Shown in pieces: positions 1 through 12,190 of a stretch of DNA of 64,000 nucleotides. The notes beneath the pieces are model-generated. The model ran no database searches. It saw only the letters and a program-made list of their open reading frames with translations, and was not told the origin of the DNA. Position numbers and translations under genes: made by a program. Within the stretch, counting starts at the first letter, position 1; each line of letters opens with the position of its first letter. This DNA is from Epinephelus fuscoguttatus (Eukaryota; Chordata; Actinopteri; Perciformes; Serranidae). The stretch covers positions 20,085,013-20,149,012 of the forward strand of contig NC_064758.1 in NCBI RefSeq assembly GCF_011397635.1, given 5' to 3'.

Positions 1-364
1 ACAACACTCGGTAACTCCCACTAAATCAATCTTGACTAATAAATAGCACTACAGGTGATGGGAAAAATATGTATTTTGCTTTGAACTGCCTCTTTAAGGA
101 TTAGAGCCCTGTTGCCTTAAAGCAGCAAACTGAATGAATAATGGTGAAATCCTGTCTATCTAATGGATCAAAAACATATGAGTGCACTCACCCTATTTGA
201 CATGAGAGGGTTACTTATGATACAAGGAAAAGAAATAATACCAAATTGAAAGTGCAGTGTCCGGCCATGTTTTATGGCTGACATTAAAATGTATCCATGT
301 AATGGAGTAAGGAGGAGGAGGAGTGATACGTTTACATCCACACTACACATTTAATATCAAAGTG
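1..364. other. unassigned AT-rich DNA
   Basis: No coding or repeat signal is recognised. Reading frames are short and broken on both strands. Confidence 0.4.
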
Positions 365-650
365 AGGCAGGCATGTCACTAAGGTTTGGGGTGCTGAAAT
401 GTTCCATCTTCTCAAATGTGATTATTTGCCATTTTACAGCAGTTTTATAGCATTGTAAATTAAATACCTTAGGGTTTTGGACTGTTGGTTGGACCGCATA
501 AGCAGTTTAAAGACATTATCTTGAGCCCAGGGAGCGTGTGAAGGACATTCTTCATGTTTTTTAACATTTTATAGACTGCTGGTAACCGATGAGTGAATTA
601 ATCTACAATAAAAATTTATTTATCATGAGTCACAGCTCTACATTCCATAT
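365..650 (+). repeat. diverged interspersed fish repeat, copy 1
   Basis: This stretch shares an ordered series of short matches with 7065-7460: a segment around TCTCAAATGTGA, then GGTTTTGGACTGTTGG, then a run ending in ACATTTTATAGAC. I recall this order from a very common percomorph repeat of non-coding DNA-transposon type. The copy is old and no duplication of the target is visible. Confidence 0.5.
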
Positions 651-789
651 GAAAGTGAATCCTCATCTCTACAGTTCACATGTATAGTAGGTGCATTCAG
701 CAAGCCTGTTGGTTGATTTTTGGATCTGAAGCTCACAAGACAAGCGTTAGTTTACGCTGGATGGACAAGTGAGGACACACAATCACAGA

Positions 790-1015
790 TGTTCAGTGAG
801 TGCAGGAGAGGGGGAAAAAAACACCTCCCTGTGGTACACCTGTGCTTGCTGCCTGGGGTTTGACAGGTAGCTGCCTTCGCCATGTCAGAAAGTCCAATAT
901 CCACCCACTCACTGAGGTGAGCAATGTCAAGCTGCAACACTGCTGTGTAGCAGGTCCAGGGTAATAATGTTCAAAGCACAGGTGAGGTCCACAAAAGAGT
1001 TCCTGGCAGAGAAAC
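790..1015 (-). pseudogene. LINE reverse transcriptase fragment
   Basis: The minus strand encodes a stretch reading GWILDFLTWRRQLPV followed by ASTGVPQGGVFFPLSC and then a stop. The second block matches the conserved non-LTR reverse transcriptase motif GxPQGxxxSPxL. Just upstream another frame reads VDLTCALNIITLDLL, which fits the preceding block (the usual AFNTIxPDLL). A frame change between the two and the missing active-site Y-x-D-D region show a short dead fragment. The clade cannot be fixed from this much; a Jockey-type, CR1 or L2-like element is most likely. Confidence 0.6.
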
Positions 1016-1732
1016 AAGGAGCAAAAACTATTTGGCTTGTGTTGACTGTGAATATACCGCTGGGCAATGTAGGCAAACTCTGAGAGTTTGAAAGAGCAGG
1101 TCTGCATCAGGCCTTATTCTCACACAGGGGAAAGAGTGACCTTCATGTGCAAATTAACAAGGACTTTCTGTTGAGAGCATTCTTTGAATAAACCACCATT
1201 TTGAATTAATAATCCACGAACATGAAGAAGCAATGAAGGAAATGTAGATTATACCTCCACAAAATATAAATGAAGGAAGCACGATTAGTGTACGGCTCAG
1301 GTTTACTGGAGGTGTGCAGTTAAAAAGAGGTAGCATTAGCCACAGCATAATCATAGACAGTACAGAAAATAATGGACATAGCCACTGTGATGTCCTCCAC
1401 TGGTTTGTGGACACACATTTTGTAGCTAGACGACATTTTGGCTGTCTCCATTTTGTATTTTTGGAGCTTTGAAGAGGTGACCAAATTTGGATAAGGCTGT
1501 AGAGATATGGAGGATCGAGGGGTGGATCTGACTCATATGGTGATGCCATGCAGATAGCCTGTCACTCAAAGCGCTCGTATTTTTAGTTATGCGTAGGTTT
1601 AGGCTTTTATAAAATGTAAACAGGCAAGTTATATAAAAATTCAGTACAGTTGTCATGAACGGGGACAGGAAGTGCAGTTTGTGGCACTTCCACATTGGCT
1701 TCATTTTCAGCCCTGGAGGTTGCCGCTTGGAG
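1016..1732. other. unassigned DNA between LINE fragment and SINE
   Basis: No defended gene. Open frames of 100-130 codons occur on the minus strand, but they have no recognisable motif and overlap in several frames. Confidence 0.4.
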
Positions 1733-2008
1733 CATCCATCCATCCATTTTCTAACCCCTTATCCTCTTGAGGGTCGCGGGGTGGCTGGAGCCTATCCCAG
1801 CTGACATTGGGCAAGAGGCAGGGTATACCCTGGACAGGTCGCCAGACTATCACAGGGCTGACACGCAGAGACAGACAACCATTCACACTCACATTCACAC
1901 CTACGGACAATTTAGGGTCACCAATCAACCTATCCCCAATGTGCATGTCTTTGGACTGTGGGAGGAAGCCGGAGTGCCCGGAGAAAACCCATGAGAAAAC
2001 TCCAACTA
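1733..2008 (-). repeat. tRNA-headed SINE (family A), 5'-truncated
   Basis: On the minus strand the element ends in a GGATAAG-type tail followed by ATGGATGGATGGATGC, the microsatellite-like 3' end of this family. The body (CCCTGTGATAGTCTGG, CAGGGTATACCC) matches the copies at 21353 and 24824. The tRNA-like head is missing, so this copy is cut at its 5' end, as expected from target-primed reverse transcription. Confidence 0.75.
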
Positions 2009-3957
2009 AACTGTCAGCAATCAAGGTGCTGCGTCATTTCCAACATTGAGCTTAAATAGCAACTGCTCCACCCATTTCACAGGTGTGCACAGGTGTGGGG
2101 AAATTAATCAGCTATAGGTGTGTTTCTCAAGAAATGACAGCGACCTGTATGACATACGTCACATATCCCACAAAAAACGAAACAACAAGGGAGCGAGAAA
2201 AACATAGGAAAAAACAAGAAAACACGTGCTCCTTACACAATAAAGGCTATTTACAAGGTTATTTTTTTAAAATGTTGATGTTATGAATGAGCACATCAGC
2301 CTTGCAGCTTTCATAAATCATTCAAAATGTTCAACATCATATACTCTTATGCCGTGTATTATAAATAGGTCTTCTGACATCCCCAAATCCAAATCAAAAT
2401 TGTGCGGCCAACAAGTGGATTTTGTTAAGGAACAAAATAAATAAATGAATAAACTGCAGTTACATTCAATAGGAACAGTTTGTAACAGCAGTGAACAGGT
2501 TGCACGTACATTCAACATCCTGCAAATGTTTCCTCATTATGTTGATAATAAACAGAACATTTCCTGTAAACCACATTTGCTGATAGCAGCTGATAGTTGT
2601 TATGAACATAATTTTCAACAGGGTTTTTGAAATGTGGGTCAGCCTCTGCTCTCAAATTTCTTGGTTTAAAAAGAGTTACTTTACCCAAGAGGAGGCAACA
2701 CCATTAAACAGCTAATGAGAGGAGAGGCATATACTGGATACGTGCCTTTAATACTGTAGAGCCAAACGGTCAGAGTGAAGTATTGGATATGAGTCCATTT
2801 TTATGATAGAATAACAATCTTCAGCCAATTATTCTTGGACAAGATTCAACTTTTTGTCATGTACCAACTATATCAGATCCACCTGTTGCTGATTGTGTGA
2901 TGAGCAAACCCGAACAGAAGAAGCCACAGTGTTTGCACGCAGTTTTGTAAAGCTGAATAAATTAAGGTACTGTAAGCTGATCTGGACATTCTCAGTGTGC
3001 GTGCAGTAATTATTGTGTTTAGATGCTGAAAGAGCTTCTGCCAGTTCCTCTGTCAGCGAAACACTCCAGGGATCAGGTGCAGTCTACATGAATGCAACTG
3101 ACATGAGCTTAATTAAGCACAACAAGTATTTTGACAGAGATACTCGTTATCCAGTGACACATGTTTAAAACCAAGCGAACTCTTGGAAATACTTCCACAA
3201 GAAGACGTAACTATTTTTTTCCCCCCTCTAATTACTCATGTTAGTTTGAAATAGTATAACACAACGGCTTTGATATTGACTTGTGAGTTCTGGCTCCACA
3301 GGGCCAAATTGTCTGTGTGGGAGATATCTCAGAGAAAATCAAGAGGTATTCTTTCTTACCAGCAGCCTTCACTTGCTGCACACTAATGACTGTCTAGCCA
3401 AAGCGTTTAACCTTGAGCCAATCTGTCTTCTCACTAAGAAAAGCTGAGTTCTTGAACCATGAAATGGAGGTAGTTGTCCCTGTGAAAGGAGGTTACAACC
3501 CAGACTACTTCAAGATTAATCAATTATTGCCATTTTAAATGTCGTGAAGTCGTTGGAGTCGAATCATTATCGGAACTTTGTTGCTTTAATCTCCTTTTTA
3601 TGCCACAATGATTTCCTAATGAATCATTTAAAGACACAGGACACCCTACACATGGCAGTTATTAAAATAAGTCTGTATGCAGGATTGTATACCTGTCCAA
3701 ATGCAGCAGATGCAATGACACATAAGCAGAATTAATTTGTCAAACTCATCCTGATCCAAAGTGCCTCTGCTGCCAGACTTGGTAAAATTTATTTATAAAG
3801 GTATGGGTACGATCCAGTGCCTGTGTACCCAGCTGTCTCAATGCAACCAGGGAGCGATGTGAAAGGGGATGAAGGAATGTGGCAAATCACCCACTGAATG
3901 TAACACAATCAAAGCAAAACCTGCATGCAGAAATTCCCTCTGAATTTTGATTTGTGG

Positions 3958-3958
<1 letters not shown>
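2009..3958. other. unassigned AT-rich DNA
   Basis: Nothing recognisable beyond scattered short A and T runs. No protein motif was seen in any frame. Confidence 0.4.

Positions 3959-4015
<57 letters not shown>
3959..4015 (+). repeat. (TG)n microsatellite
   Basis: An almost uninterrupted TG array of about 28 units. The overlapping valine/cysteine and histidine/threonine reading frames are artefacts of this array. Confidence 0.98.
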
Positions 4016-4018
<3 letters not shown>

Positions 4019-5282
4019 GTGTACTGTGCACCTATGCAAATTAAATATTTTCTGAAACACATCACACTTTTGAAAGAGAATCAGAAATGCACCAAAAAAG
4101 ATTTATATGATACATATCCCCCAGAGTTTTTACTCACTATGGTAGTTAAGAAATATTCCAGATTTGAAGTGACAGTTACCTCTTCAAAGAACAAACTGAC
4201 AGTGACAAAATGACAACTTCCACCTTTGTTGTGCATTAAAATCAGAAAAAGTTGTATATTTGTGTGTGTATGTGCTGCAGGGTGGGTGTGTGTACGCGTG
4301 TGTAAATGCATGCCCTTGAGATGTTTTCACTAATTTGAATATGAGAGCTGTATGGGAGATGTATGTCTTTGCTATTCCATATTTTTTTTTGCCATATTTA
4401 TGTGGCTGTGCACCAATCTCTTAGTGCAAACCAAGGCCACCCACATGCAGGCTCATTTTGTGTAGGAGCGACATGATTAATATATTCATATATTTAGCCT
4501 GAACTTAATGAGCTTAGGTTATTTCAAAATGAATGTCAATACACTCTTCTACTGTTGCGATAATCAGTGTTGAATTTGCTTCTTACAGTTGGTATACGCT
4601 GCTTTTGATTAGATTTCTCGCTCACATCTCAGAGCTTGAAAAGAAGTTATTCCCTGAGGGAAATGCAAATTAAAAATTGCTGTGATGACACCTACAGTAC
4701 ATTCAAAAAGAAATACATCAACAAACAGGAGGGGACATCACAGGAAAATTATGATGTATTTGCAACTGCCATATTTCCCCCAAGTGTGGCCATTGTGGCT
4801 CATTGTATGGAGATCTACATCCGAGGCAACGTCCCTTTTCTTCCTCTCAGCTAACATTATCATTGTAATGTCTGATGATTGTGGATCAAGGAGAATAACT
4901 AGAGTTTATTACAGATGGGTCACACATGCAGCTCTTGACATAAAGATGCTTTTGTTTACATGTTGTAATCGATTCATCTTAGCGTATGGAGATCTAGCAA
5001 TTTGGTCTAGTAGCACTGACCTATTCTTCCTGTTGATTTTGTGTAAGTAATTCATGTGTTTGTAATTTTTATAACAAATAATTCTTTGCAATATTTGCTG
5101 AAACTGTCTCTGTATTCACACAGCACTACATGAAACAGATAGTCTGTAAAAAAAAAAATCATGTTCCTTTCCCTGCTCTGTTGCCTTGCAGCACTTCTAA
5201 TAGCATTGCTGCATGTGAACTAAAACAACCAATCAGATCCAAGGAGTCACTAACACAGATGTCAATCATGTCAATTGTGAAC
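4016..5282. other. unassigned DNA
   Basis: No gene or repeat is recognised. A second weak TG-rich stretch lies near 4261-4301. Confidence 0.4.
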
Positions 5283-5890
5283 TGCAGTCAAACTGTCAAA
5301 CTAGGCAGCGCTGATCAAATATGAATGAAGATTCTGTTACCGCATTGCCTTTTCTCACCTCAAATGTTTTCAGAAACATATTTTATTGTACTGTTTAGCT
5401 GTAAAATGAGAAGGTTGGCTGGTGTGCGGTGTTTTGTACCTCAGTCAACTATTTCCAACATAGCAACCAGGTCACAAACTCTCTCATTTTACAGCTAAAC
5501 AGTACACTAAAACAGTGGTTCCCAACTGGTTCAGACACAAGGTCCAGATTTTTCCTTATTTATTAGTTCAAGGTTCACAAATGTCATGCTTGCTTGTGGC
5601 CATGTTGTCAAGCTAGTTTTTATTCTCTGTTGAGTAGCTTTCTGTTATTCACTCACTCTGCAGCATGAAACAGCATTTCAAAATAAAAGCTTGTGCCGGA
5701 AATTCGTTGTACTTAAAAAAAAAAGTGCATTTTTTGACAAACTTGACACTTGCGGTCCATTCAGAATGGACCTGCGACCCACTTTTGGACCACAACCCAC
5801 CTGGGAATCACTGCATTAAAATATATGTCTGAAAACATTTGAGGCAAGAAACATGAGATGCAGTAACAGAATCTTGTTTTATATTTAATC
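5283..5890. repeat. foldback (long inverted) repeat
   Basis: The left arm (about 5283-5415) is the reverse complement of the right arm (about 5485-5890) once the hAT MITE at 5513-5813 is removed. Shared blocks include TCATTTTACAGCTAAACAG, GAAAACATTTGAGG and GTAACAGAATCTT. The spacer is about 70 bp. A third copy of the arm lies at 6090-6225. This looks like a non-autonomous inverted-repeat DNA element of unknown superfamily. Confidence 0.7.
5513..5813. mobile_element. hAT-type MITE with 8-bp target duplication
   Basis: The 301-bp element begins CAGTGGTTCCCAACTGG and ends CCTGGGAATCACTG, imperfect inverted termini of the hAT/Charlie kind. It is flanked by CACTAAAA (5505-5512) and CATTAAAA (5814-5821), an 8-bp duplication with one mismatch. 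It has no coding capacity. It interrupts the right arm of the foldback repeat, so it is younger than that repeat. Confidence 0.85.
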
Positions 5891-5896
5891 AGATTT

Positions 5897-5975
5897 AATC
5901 CGATATTGCATTTACCTTTTTGTGTTTCTTCAGAAGATAGTACACCAACAGGACAGCCTGACAGATGTAAAACTG
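5897..5975 (+). repeat. direct repeat, matches 6613-6690
   Basis: The run ATATTGCATTTACCTTTTTG through CAACAGGACAGCC recurs at 6613-6690 with few differences. With the arm copy at 6090-6225 this points to a local duplication or two insertions of the same foldback family. Confidence 0.6.
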
Positions 5976-5989
5976 ACTGAGTTACTAAC

Positions 5990-6086
5990 TGAGTTACTGA
6001 ATTTAAAAACTAACGCGTTAAAGTATTAGTTACTGCCAAAACTAATGGCGTCACTGTAACGCGTTACTGCCCAACACTGGTAGCCA
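5990..6086. mobile_element. terminal fragment of a hAT-like element
   Basis: The sequence holds two ACGCGTTA blocks and ends CTGCCCAACACTGG, resembling the terminal CAGxGTTGGG-type ends of the elements at 16174, 38187 and 38660. Only one end is present. Confidence 0.45.
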
Positions 6087-6089
6087 GGT

Positions 6090-6225
6090 CACAAACTTTC
6101 TCATTTTACAGGTAAACAGTACACTAAAATATGTATCTGAAAACATTTGAGGCAAGAAATAGGCAAAGCAGTAACAGAATCTTGATTCATATTTAATCAG
6201 TGCTGCCTAATTTGACAGTTTGACC
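6090..6225 (+). repeat. third copy of the foldback arm
   Basis: It matches the right arm of the 5283-5890 foldback in direct orientation without the hAT insertion, and so shows the empty site: the run AGTACACTAAAATATG is continuous here. Confidence 0.7.
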
Positions 6226-6239
6226 GATGTTCAAGAGCA

Positions 6240-6420
6240 GTTGATCTCAAGGCAATTGAATTGAACGCAATTGGACTTAGTTTTGTCTTAGAAGACGTTT
6301 CAGCTCTTATCCAAGAGGCTTCATCAGTTCATGCTTGTCTGACTAGGCTGGAACTAGTCTGACAAACTGGTGTGGAAACCCAGGTATTTAACCTCTGAGG
6401 AGGCCTTCACAAGGCCACTG
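6240..6420 (-). repeat. retroelement-like fish repeat
   Basis: On the minus strand the block GAAGCCTCTTGGATAAGAGC is followed by GAAACGTCTT. I recall this kind of block from the 3' regions of multicopy fish retroelements. The assignment is from memory and the class is uncertain. Confidence 0.35.
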
Positions 6421-7064
6421 ATGTGAAGAGCAGTTATTGACATGATTGAGAGCTGTGTTACAGACTCCTTGATTGTTGGTTGTTTTCACACATCATGGTC
6501 GATTCTAGTGAATGCCATCAGAAGAAGTCGAAAGAAGTCTTTCAGAATATAGTGAAAGTTGAAGCAAATATGACACAAGGTTATTTTCATAAAAGTTACC
6601 AACTGTAGCTTTAATCTGCTATTGCATTTAGCTTTTTGTGTCTCCTCAGAAGATAATATATCAACAGGACAGCCTCACAGATGTAAGAAAACTGCTTTGA
6701 GTGAATGACTTTGCAGGATGGTTAGGTCAGAGACAAGCATTTGAAAGGATTTACGTAAATATCAAGTTTATTTGGAAAGCTGCAGGAGGCTCCTGCAGCT
6801 TGACCTGAACATTCTCCAAAACTCTACAGATGGGTGGTGAGTGGCAAATTAGCATGACAAAAGAGTCACACTGCCTACACTTATGGGACATACACCAGGT
6901 TGAAATAAACTGGTATAATTTCTTTTGAGTAGATTACTCTCTGATGATTGTCTGTACAGTTTTCCACTTGTCCTTCTCATGGCCAGAATAACATCTCAGT
7001 TAAGATCTGGAGCAATGTTAGGGCGCTCAAGGTCTTCCTCCCAAAACTATTTTGATAAGATTAT

Positions 7065-7460
7065 GTGTACAGTAGAGCTGCACCAATTAGTAAATTAGTT
7101 AATTAGTCGATCATCAATAATTAATTGTTGTTGATTGTAAGCTATTTTGATCACAAAATAATGATAATAATAATCATTTTAATATTTTTTTAAAGCAGAA
7201 AAGCCAAACATTTGCTGGTTTTGTGCTCCTTAAATGTGAAAATACAAAAGCAGATCCGCACACCATGAAACTGCTCCACAGCTGCTGCCACACATGATAA
7301 TAAACTGAATAGCTTTGGATTTTTGGACTGCTGGTAAGATAAAACATACCATCTGAGGACATCACCTTGGGTTCTGGGAAATTACACAGAGCATGTTTCA
7401 CTATTTTCTGACATTCATAATGGGCAGATTTACTGATAATAAAAGTAAGCATTAGTGGCA
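7065..7460 (+). repeat. diverged interspersed fish repeat, copy 2
   Basis: It starts with an AATTAGT/TAATTAGTCGAT-rich terminus and continues through CCAAACATTTGCTGG, GGATTTTTGGACTGCTGG, CACCTTGGGTTCTGGGAAAT and CACTATTTTCTGACATT. It is the same family as copy 1 and as the repeat split by the 14-kb transposon at 43545/57581. The 111-codon minus-strand frame across it has no recognisable domain. Confidence 0.55.
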
Positions 7461-9610
7461 GTCCTGGTTTACAGTGACTATAATAACATATTAGCTTTGT
7501 CCACATCAAACCAGAGAATGCAGCACGCCTGCTTCAGAAAGAGCCTTGCCCTTGTTTCCATCTCTAACAGGTTAACAGCACCGTCTGACGCTGTATTGTA
7601 CCCACTCTGACACAGAGGGAGCGAGAGAAAGCTAAACACCAGGAATTGCAGAACTTCTGCTCTGAGATTTAGGGAGTGATATGGTTAAGCTTTCATATTC
7701 TTTGTCTCCAGCACACCTCTGCAGTGGCAGCAATTGTGACTGTGTCTCTCCTGTCTAATGAATAATGCACACTAAGACATCCTGAGTTATCCAAAACCAA
7801 GTCCCTCTTATCCCTGTTTGAGTGCATTGATTTCCAAGCTCTCACCAGCATCTGCAGAGGCTCAAAGGCTGCTCCTGTGTGGGGTAGGGGGATAAAAGAA
7901 TAACAACACGGCAAGCATCAAGCTTGTAGTGCACTCGTGGATACTCCGGAGTTCACTGCTTGGTGCTCAGATGAAAGCAGAGGCCACGTCATCACCATGC
8001 TTATGATACCTGTAATTAGAAATTCATTTGAACCTGATCTGTGGCGACTGTGTCAACATTGCTATGATCACCTACAAAACAGGTAGCCGACACTCGGCCC
8101 CGACGAGGCTTACCCTATTTCAAGGCGAGGGCTTGCAGTAAATCCTTTGCAATTATCTACCAGCACAAGGAGGGAGCTTTTAATGAGCTGCGGACAAGGA
8201 TGCTGGAAAAGCCTGAGTTCTACAGTTGAACCAGCCAGTTCTCATTTTTCACAATCAGTAACATCACTGACCCCAGAGAAATGATTATATGCAACATCTT
8301 TTGTGATCATAGCAGCGTATTATTAGTGAGGATGAGAGCAGCAATTGTTTGTTAATTTGGAAAACATTAGAGTAAGGAAAACAACATGTATTCACACAGA
8401 CATTCATTTAGGATCATCAAGTCGTACACCTTTTACTGCAGCCCCACGAGTGCCAGCATTTTACTTTATTACAGTGCAGTTTGCAGGAGACGCATAAAGA
8501 TCCTATATATTTTCAGTTTCAATGCTGCATGAGAAATTATCGGTCTTGTAATGTACAAGAGGTCTATAACTATGGCTATTTCTCTCTCAAATGCTGCTTA
8601 GAAGATACTTTAATAGTCTCCAGATGCGTCTCTGTACAGAAAAGATGGTAGACACCAAAAGAACACTGTGTATTATATTATAGACAACGGCTTCAGAATT
8701 CAAGGTCTTTCTACTGTCACCATCTGTCCCATATTTAACAATTTCAGATTAAATCAATATTAATCTTCTGCTGACCAAAAGGGACTTCACTCCCATTCAA
8801 ATAAACCAATCCAATTTGATAAGGAGCCAGACTATTTGGATAAGCGTGGCGAACAAATCAGCATGAGATACTCTCTTGGAGATTGTCTATTTTCTCATCA
8901 TCCTTGATTGCTTTAAGGACTTAGCGCACTGGAAAGTAAGTTTAGCGGAGTTTCATCACTGCTGGGGACGAGTGGCTTGAGAAAGGCTTACAGAATACTC
9001 AACCACCATAAGGCCGAGAGAGCGCAGTGTATGGTATAATCTCACATCTTGAGTCAAATTGCAGGAATCTGAAAAATGAACGCCCCATATAATCCAACTC
9101 AAGGGAACATTTTTCACTGTGTTCCAAAATGTATAGAAATCAATATTTAATCTGCACCAAATATTGGACAATGCACAAAAGAGCCCAGGATACTAAAAGC
9201 GAGCCTGTCAATGGAATGACTAATCTTTTAGAAATGATTAGAAATAAACTTTGTGCTCGGAGGAGCATCACTGTTGCATTAAGTGGACTTTGGAATGCCA
9301 CACCTCGTGTTTACAGTGGATCTCTCGCACCTAGCTACCTCTGCGGGAGGCAGAACAATAAGTTTACCCTTGACAGTCACAGGATTCTCCGACATCAATT
9401 GATGAATAAGCATTTGCAGCGGATGAGAAATACATTTCTGGGCTAGAAGAAAGCATCACAGTTGCAGACAGCTCGACTTGTTGTCTTGTTGAAGGTGACC
9501 CTCAGCATTAGACAGAACAATAAGTTTGCATGACACCGCGGCTGCTGTGGGTATGATCAAGATGGTAATTCATGCCTGCGCTGTACAATGTCTTGTCTGC
9601 CTGAGATGAC
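7461..9610. other. unassigned single-copy-looking DNA
   Basis: No gene, no tandem repeat and no recognised transposon. Parts (8900-9450) have balanced composition without low-complexity runs, as seen in conserved non-coding DNA; this cannot be tested without an alignment. Confidence 0.35.
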
Positions 9611-9763
9611 TTTGTGTGTGTGTGTGGGAGGGTGTGTGTGTGTGTGTGTTCACAGTTCACAGTCTGAGGGATATGTCTTATGCTTGTTCTAATAGGCTTT
9701 GCTCCAGTGAGTGCAGGGCTTACAGGTGTACTGCTTCCTATATAGACACACACACCTACACCT

Positions 9764-9790
<27 letters not shown>
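9611..9790. repeat. (TG)n and (CA)n microsatellite pair
   Basis: A TG array (9611-9649) and a CA array (9747-9790) lie about 100 bp apart in opposite sense. Both-strand reading frames through them are artefacts. Confidence 0.95.
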
Positions 9791-9795
<5 letters not shown>

Positions 9796-10114
9796 ACATT
9801 AGACTTCAGGAGTCATCTCACCTTTCTACTTTGCATGCCATTTAGTTTGTACCTGCCTCTAAGGGGAAGCTGTTTTCACATTACTAATCAGCGCATACTG
9901 TATTTTCAGATGCAGCTGCTTTTCAGGAACCACAGAAACGTGCAATACTGTCTATAAAAAGTAATGTCACTGATCACATTTCTTATGATTTAGTGTATTA
10001 ACTGACTTACTTTGACTGACTTAAACCTCCTTACTTCATTCAGGGACATAGGACATAGAGGTGTACCGCCATTTTCTGTACCTGTATCTGTTCAACCAAC
10101 AATATAAGGCTGAT

Positions 10115-10254
10115 AGTAAATAAGTAGATGCACCACACACTGAGGCTAAACTGCCTCTTCTTTTAATTCAATCTTCATTCATTTGAAATGTGAAGATTAA
10201 ATCAAGCAAGAATCAATTCAGCCCTCTTGTGTGCGGTGCATCTACTTATTTACT
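10115..10254. repeat. inverted repeat with 90-bp spacer
   Basis: The 25-bp arms 10115-10139 and 10230-10254 are reverse complements with one mismatch; the core is GTAAATAAGTAGATGCACC. The spacer is AT-rich. It may be a small MITE or a structured transcript. Confidence 0.6.
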
Positions 10255-11488
10255 GTCGGTCTGATGTTTTCTGCCGTCACCTGCACCAGGTTGTAAGGAC
10301 TGACAGTGATGTGCACGGGGCATGTGTGTAAATGAGTTCAACAATACAAGGTTATCTGTCTCTGTATCTGTATTCAGATAAAAGACCAGAAGTGGGCATG
10401 GCTTATACCAGAAGCAATATTGAATCGGGCTTGTTTTGGAACCTAAGATTTATTTGCAGTGCAACTGTTTCACCTTTAAAAAATCAAATTGATTTAATAT
10501 AGACATATGAAATATATTTAAACATCCTAATACTTTCATTTCTCTATGATTATTTCTCTCTCTCTCATTATTTTTAGCTAAACTAAGTTTCATGCACTTC
10601 CCATCAATCAAAAAATTTGTTTTTAATCAAAAGATTCTGTTTTGTATCACAAACAGAAACTATTTACAGTAAAGATATATCGAATATATAGCCTTAAGTT
10701 GAAGGAAATAATCTGAAATTCCAATGATCCTGCGTTTACGTTTATTTATATTTCAACTCCTTTTGTTTAATGGAGTAAATTATTACAGACTACAGCAAAA
10801 AGCTACAGGTTGCAAGATTCATTTTGATGTACAGGTTGTAGAGGACTGAAAGAAATCCAGCTGCAACATGGCTACTTACCCTGTTTCCTCTTCCCCTGTG
10901 GGATGTAGTCCAGGGCTTGTCTTGTGATGTTATTCTTGTCCTTCCTCAGAGTCTGACCTACGCATTTCTACTGTCTTCTTTTTGAATGGTAGCTATGTCT
11001 CTCTGGTTGGTAATCCCCCACAGTTTTTTATTTGTGGTTTTCATGGGCCACCACAGCTTTAGGATGTAGCGTAGGCATTGTTAACAAACTCCTGTATCTT
11101 GCTTGTGAGTGCCTTGTTGGTTTTTCACATCTCAGAACCACAGAGTCTCTTCACACTGGTATGGAAGATACATAGCTTGGTGTTGTTAGAGAGCCTGTTT
11201 GATAACCAGTGTATTAAATATTTTGGAGGTAAATTAGTGAGCAAAATTGGATTTTTTTCAGATCCCTGATTGTTTTTGCAGTACGAGTCCCTACTGAGCA
11301 TTTAAGGTAGTGCTTGATTTTAAGTGCTTGAAGTTTAATTTTCCATCCTCAGTTTTGTTTACAGTTGAACAGAGAGCAACCTGCAGTGTTAAGGCTAACT
11401 CAAAGGGTATGTCAGTCTTTGCTAAGCTAATAACTGTACAGTTTCTATACTAATACTTACTTGAGTTGCGTACCCATAAAGAGAATCT
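10255..11488. other. unassigned AT-rich DNA
   Basis: No motif-bearing frame and no recognised repeat. Confidence 0.4.
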
Positions 11489-12190
11489 ATCCATTTTCAT
11501 CTGCTTATCTGAGGTAGGGTTGCGGAGGCAGCAGGCCAAGCAAAGCACCCCAGACATCCCTCTCCCCAGCAACACTTGCCAGCTCCTCCTGGGGGACTCC
11601 AAGGTGTTCCCAGGCCAGAGGAGATTGAGTCCCTCCAGCATGTCCTGGGTCTAGCCCGGGGCCTCCCACCAATGGGACGTGCCCAGAACCAACCAGGAGG
11701 CATCCGGATCAGATGCCCGAACTACCTCAACAGATCCCTTTCGACGCTAAGGAGCAACGGCTCTACTCCGAGCTCCCTCCGGATATCCCCTTACCCTATC
11801 TCTAAGACTGAGCCCAACCATCCCACAGAGGAAACTCATTTCGGCCACTTGTATCTGTGATCTCATCCTTTGGGTCACTACCCAGAGCTCATGGCCATAG
11901 GTGAGGTTGGGACATAGATGGACCAGTAAATTGAAAGCTTTGCCTTCTGGCTCAGCACTGCAACAGTCTGGCACTGCGCCCACAACACTGCAGATGCCAC
12001 ACCAAGCCGCCGATCCATCTCACACTCCAGTCTACCCTCACTCGTGAACAAGACTAAGAGATATCTGAACTCCCTTGCTTGAGGCAATAACTCTCTCCCA
12101 ACCCGGAGGGGGCAAGCCAATGGTTTCCCGCTGAGAACCATGGCCTCACATTTGGAGGTGCTGACTCTCATCCCCAACGCTTCACACTTG
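11489..12190 (-). pseudogene. 5'-truncated LINE, ORF2 C-terminal region
   Basis: Reading on the minus strand from 12177, one frame gives GMRVSTSKCEAMVLSGKPL and EFRYLLVLFTSEGRL; a second gives LTYGHELWVVTQRMRS and AEMSFLCGMVGLSLRDRVR; a third gives a GGRPRARPRTCWRD block. This is the order found at the C-terminal end of a widespread fish non-LTR retrotransposon ORF2, downstream of the reverse transcriptase active site. At least two frame changes break it. It stops at about 12190, so the catalytic core is lost. The 3' end reads CAGATGAAAATGGAT on the minus strand, resembling the SINE family A tail. Confidence 0.8.

Noticed and set aside
3838..4213. Reading frames rich in Val/Cys or His/Thr
   Set aside because: They are translations of the (TG)n microsatellite. 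The same applies at 9508-9957, 36530-36990 and 51208-51523.
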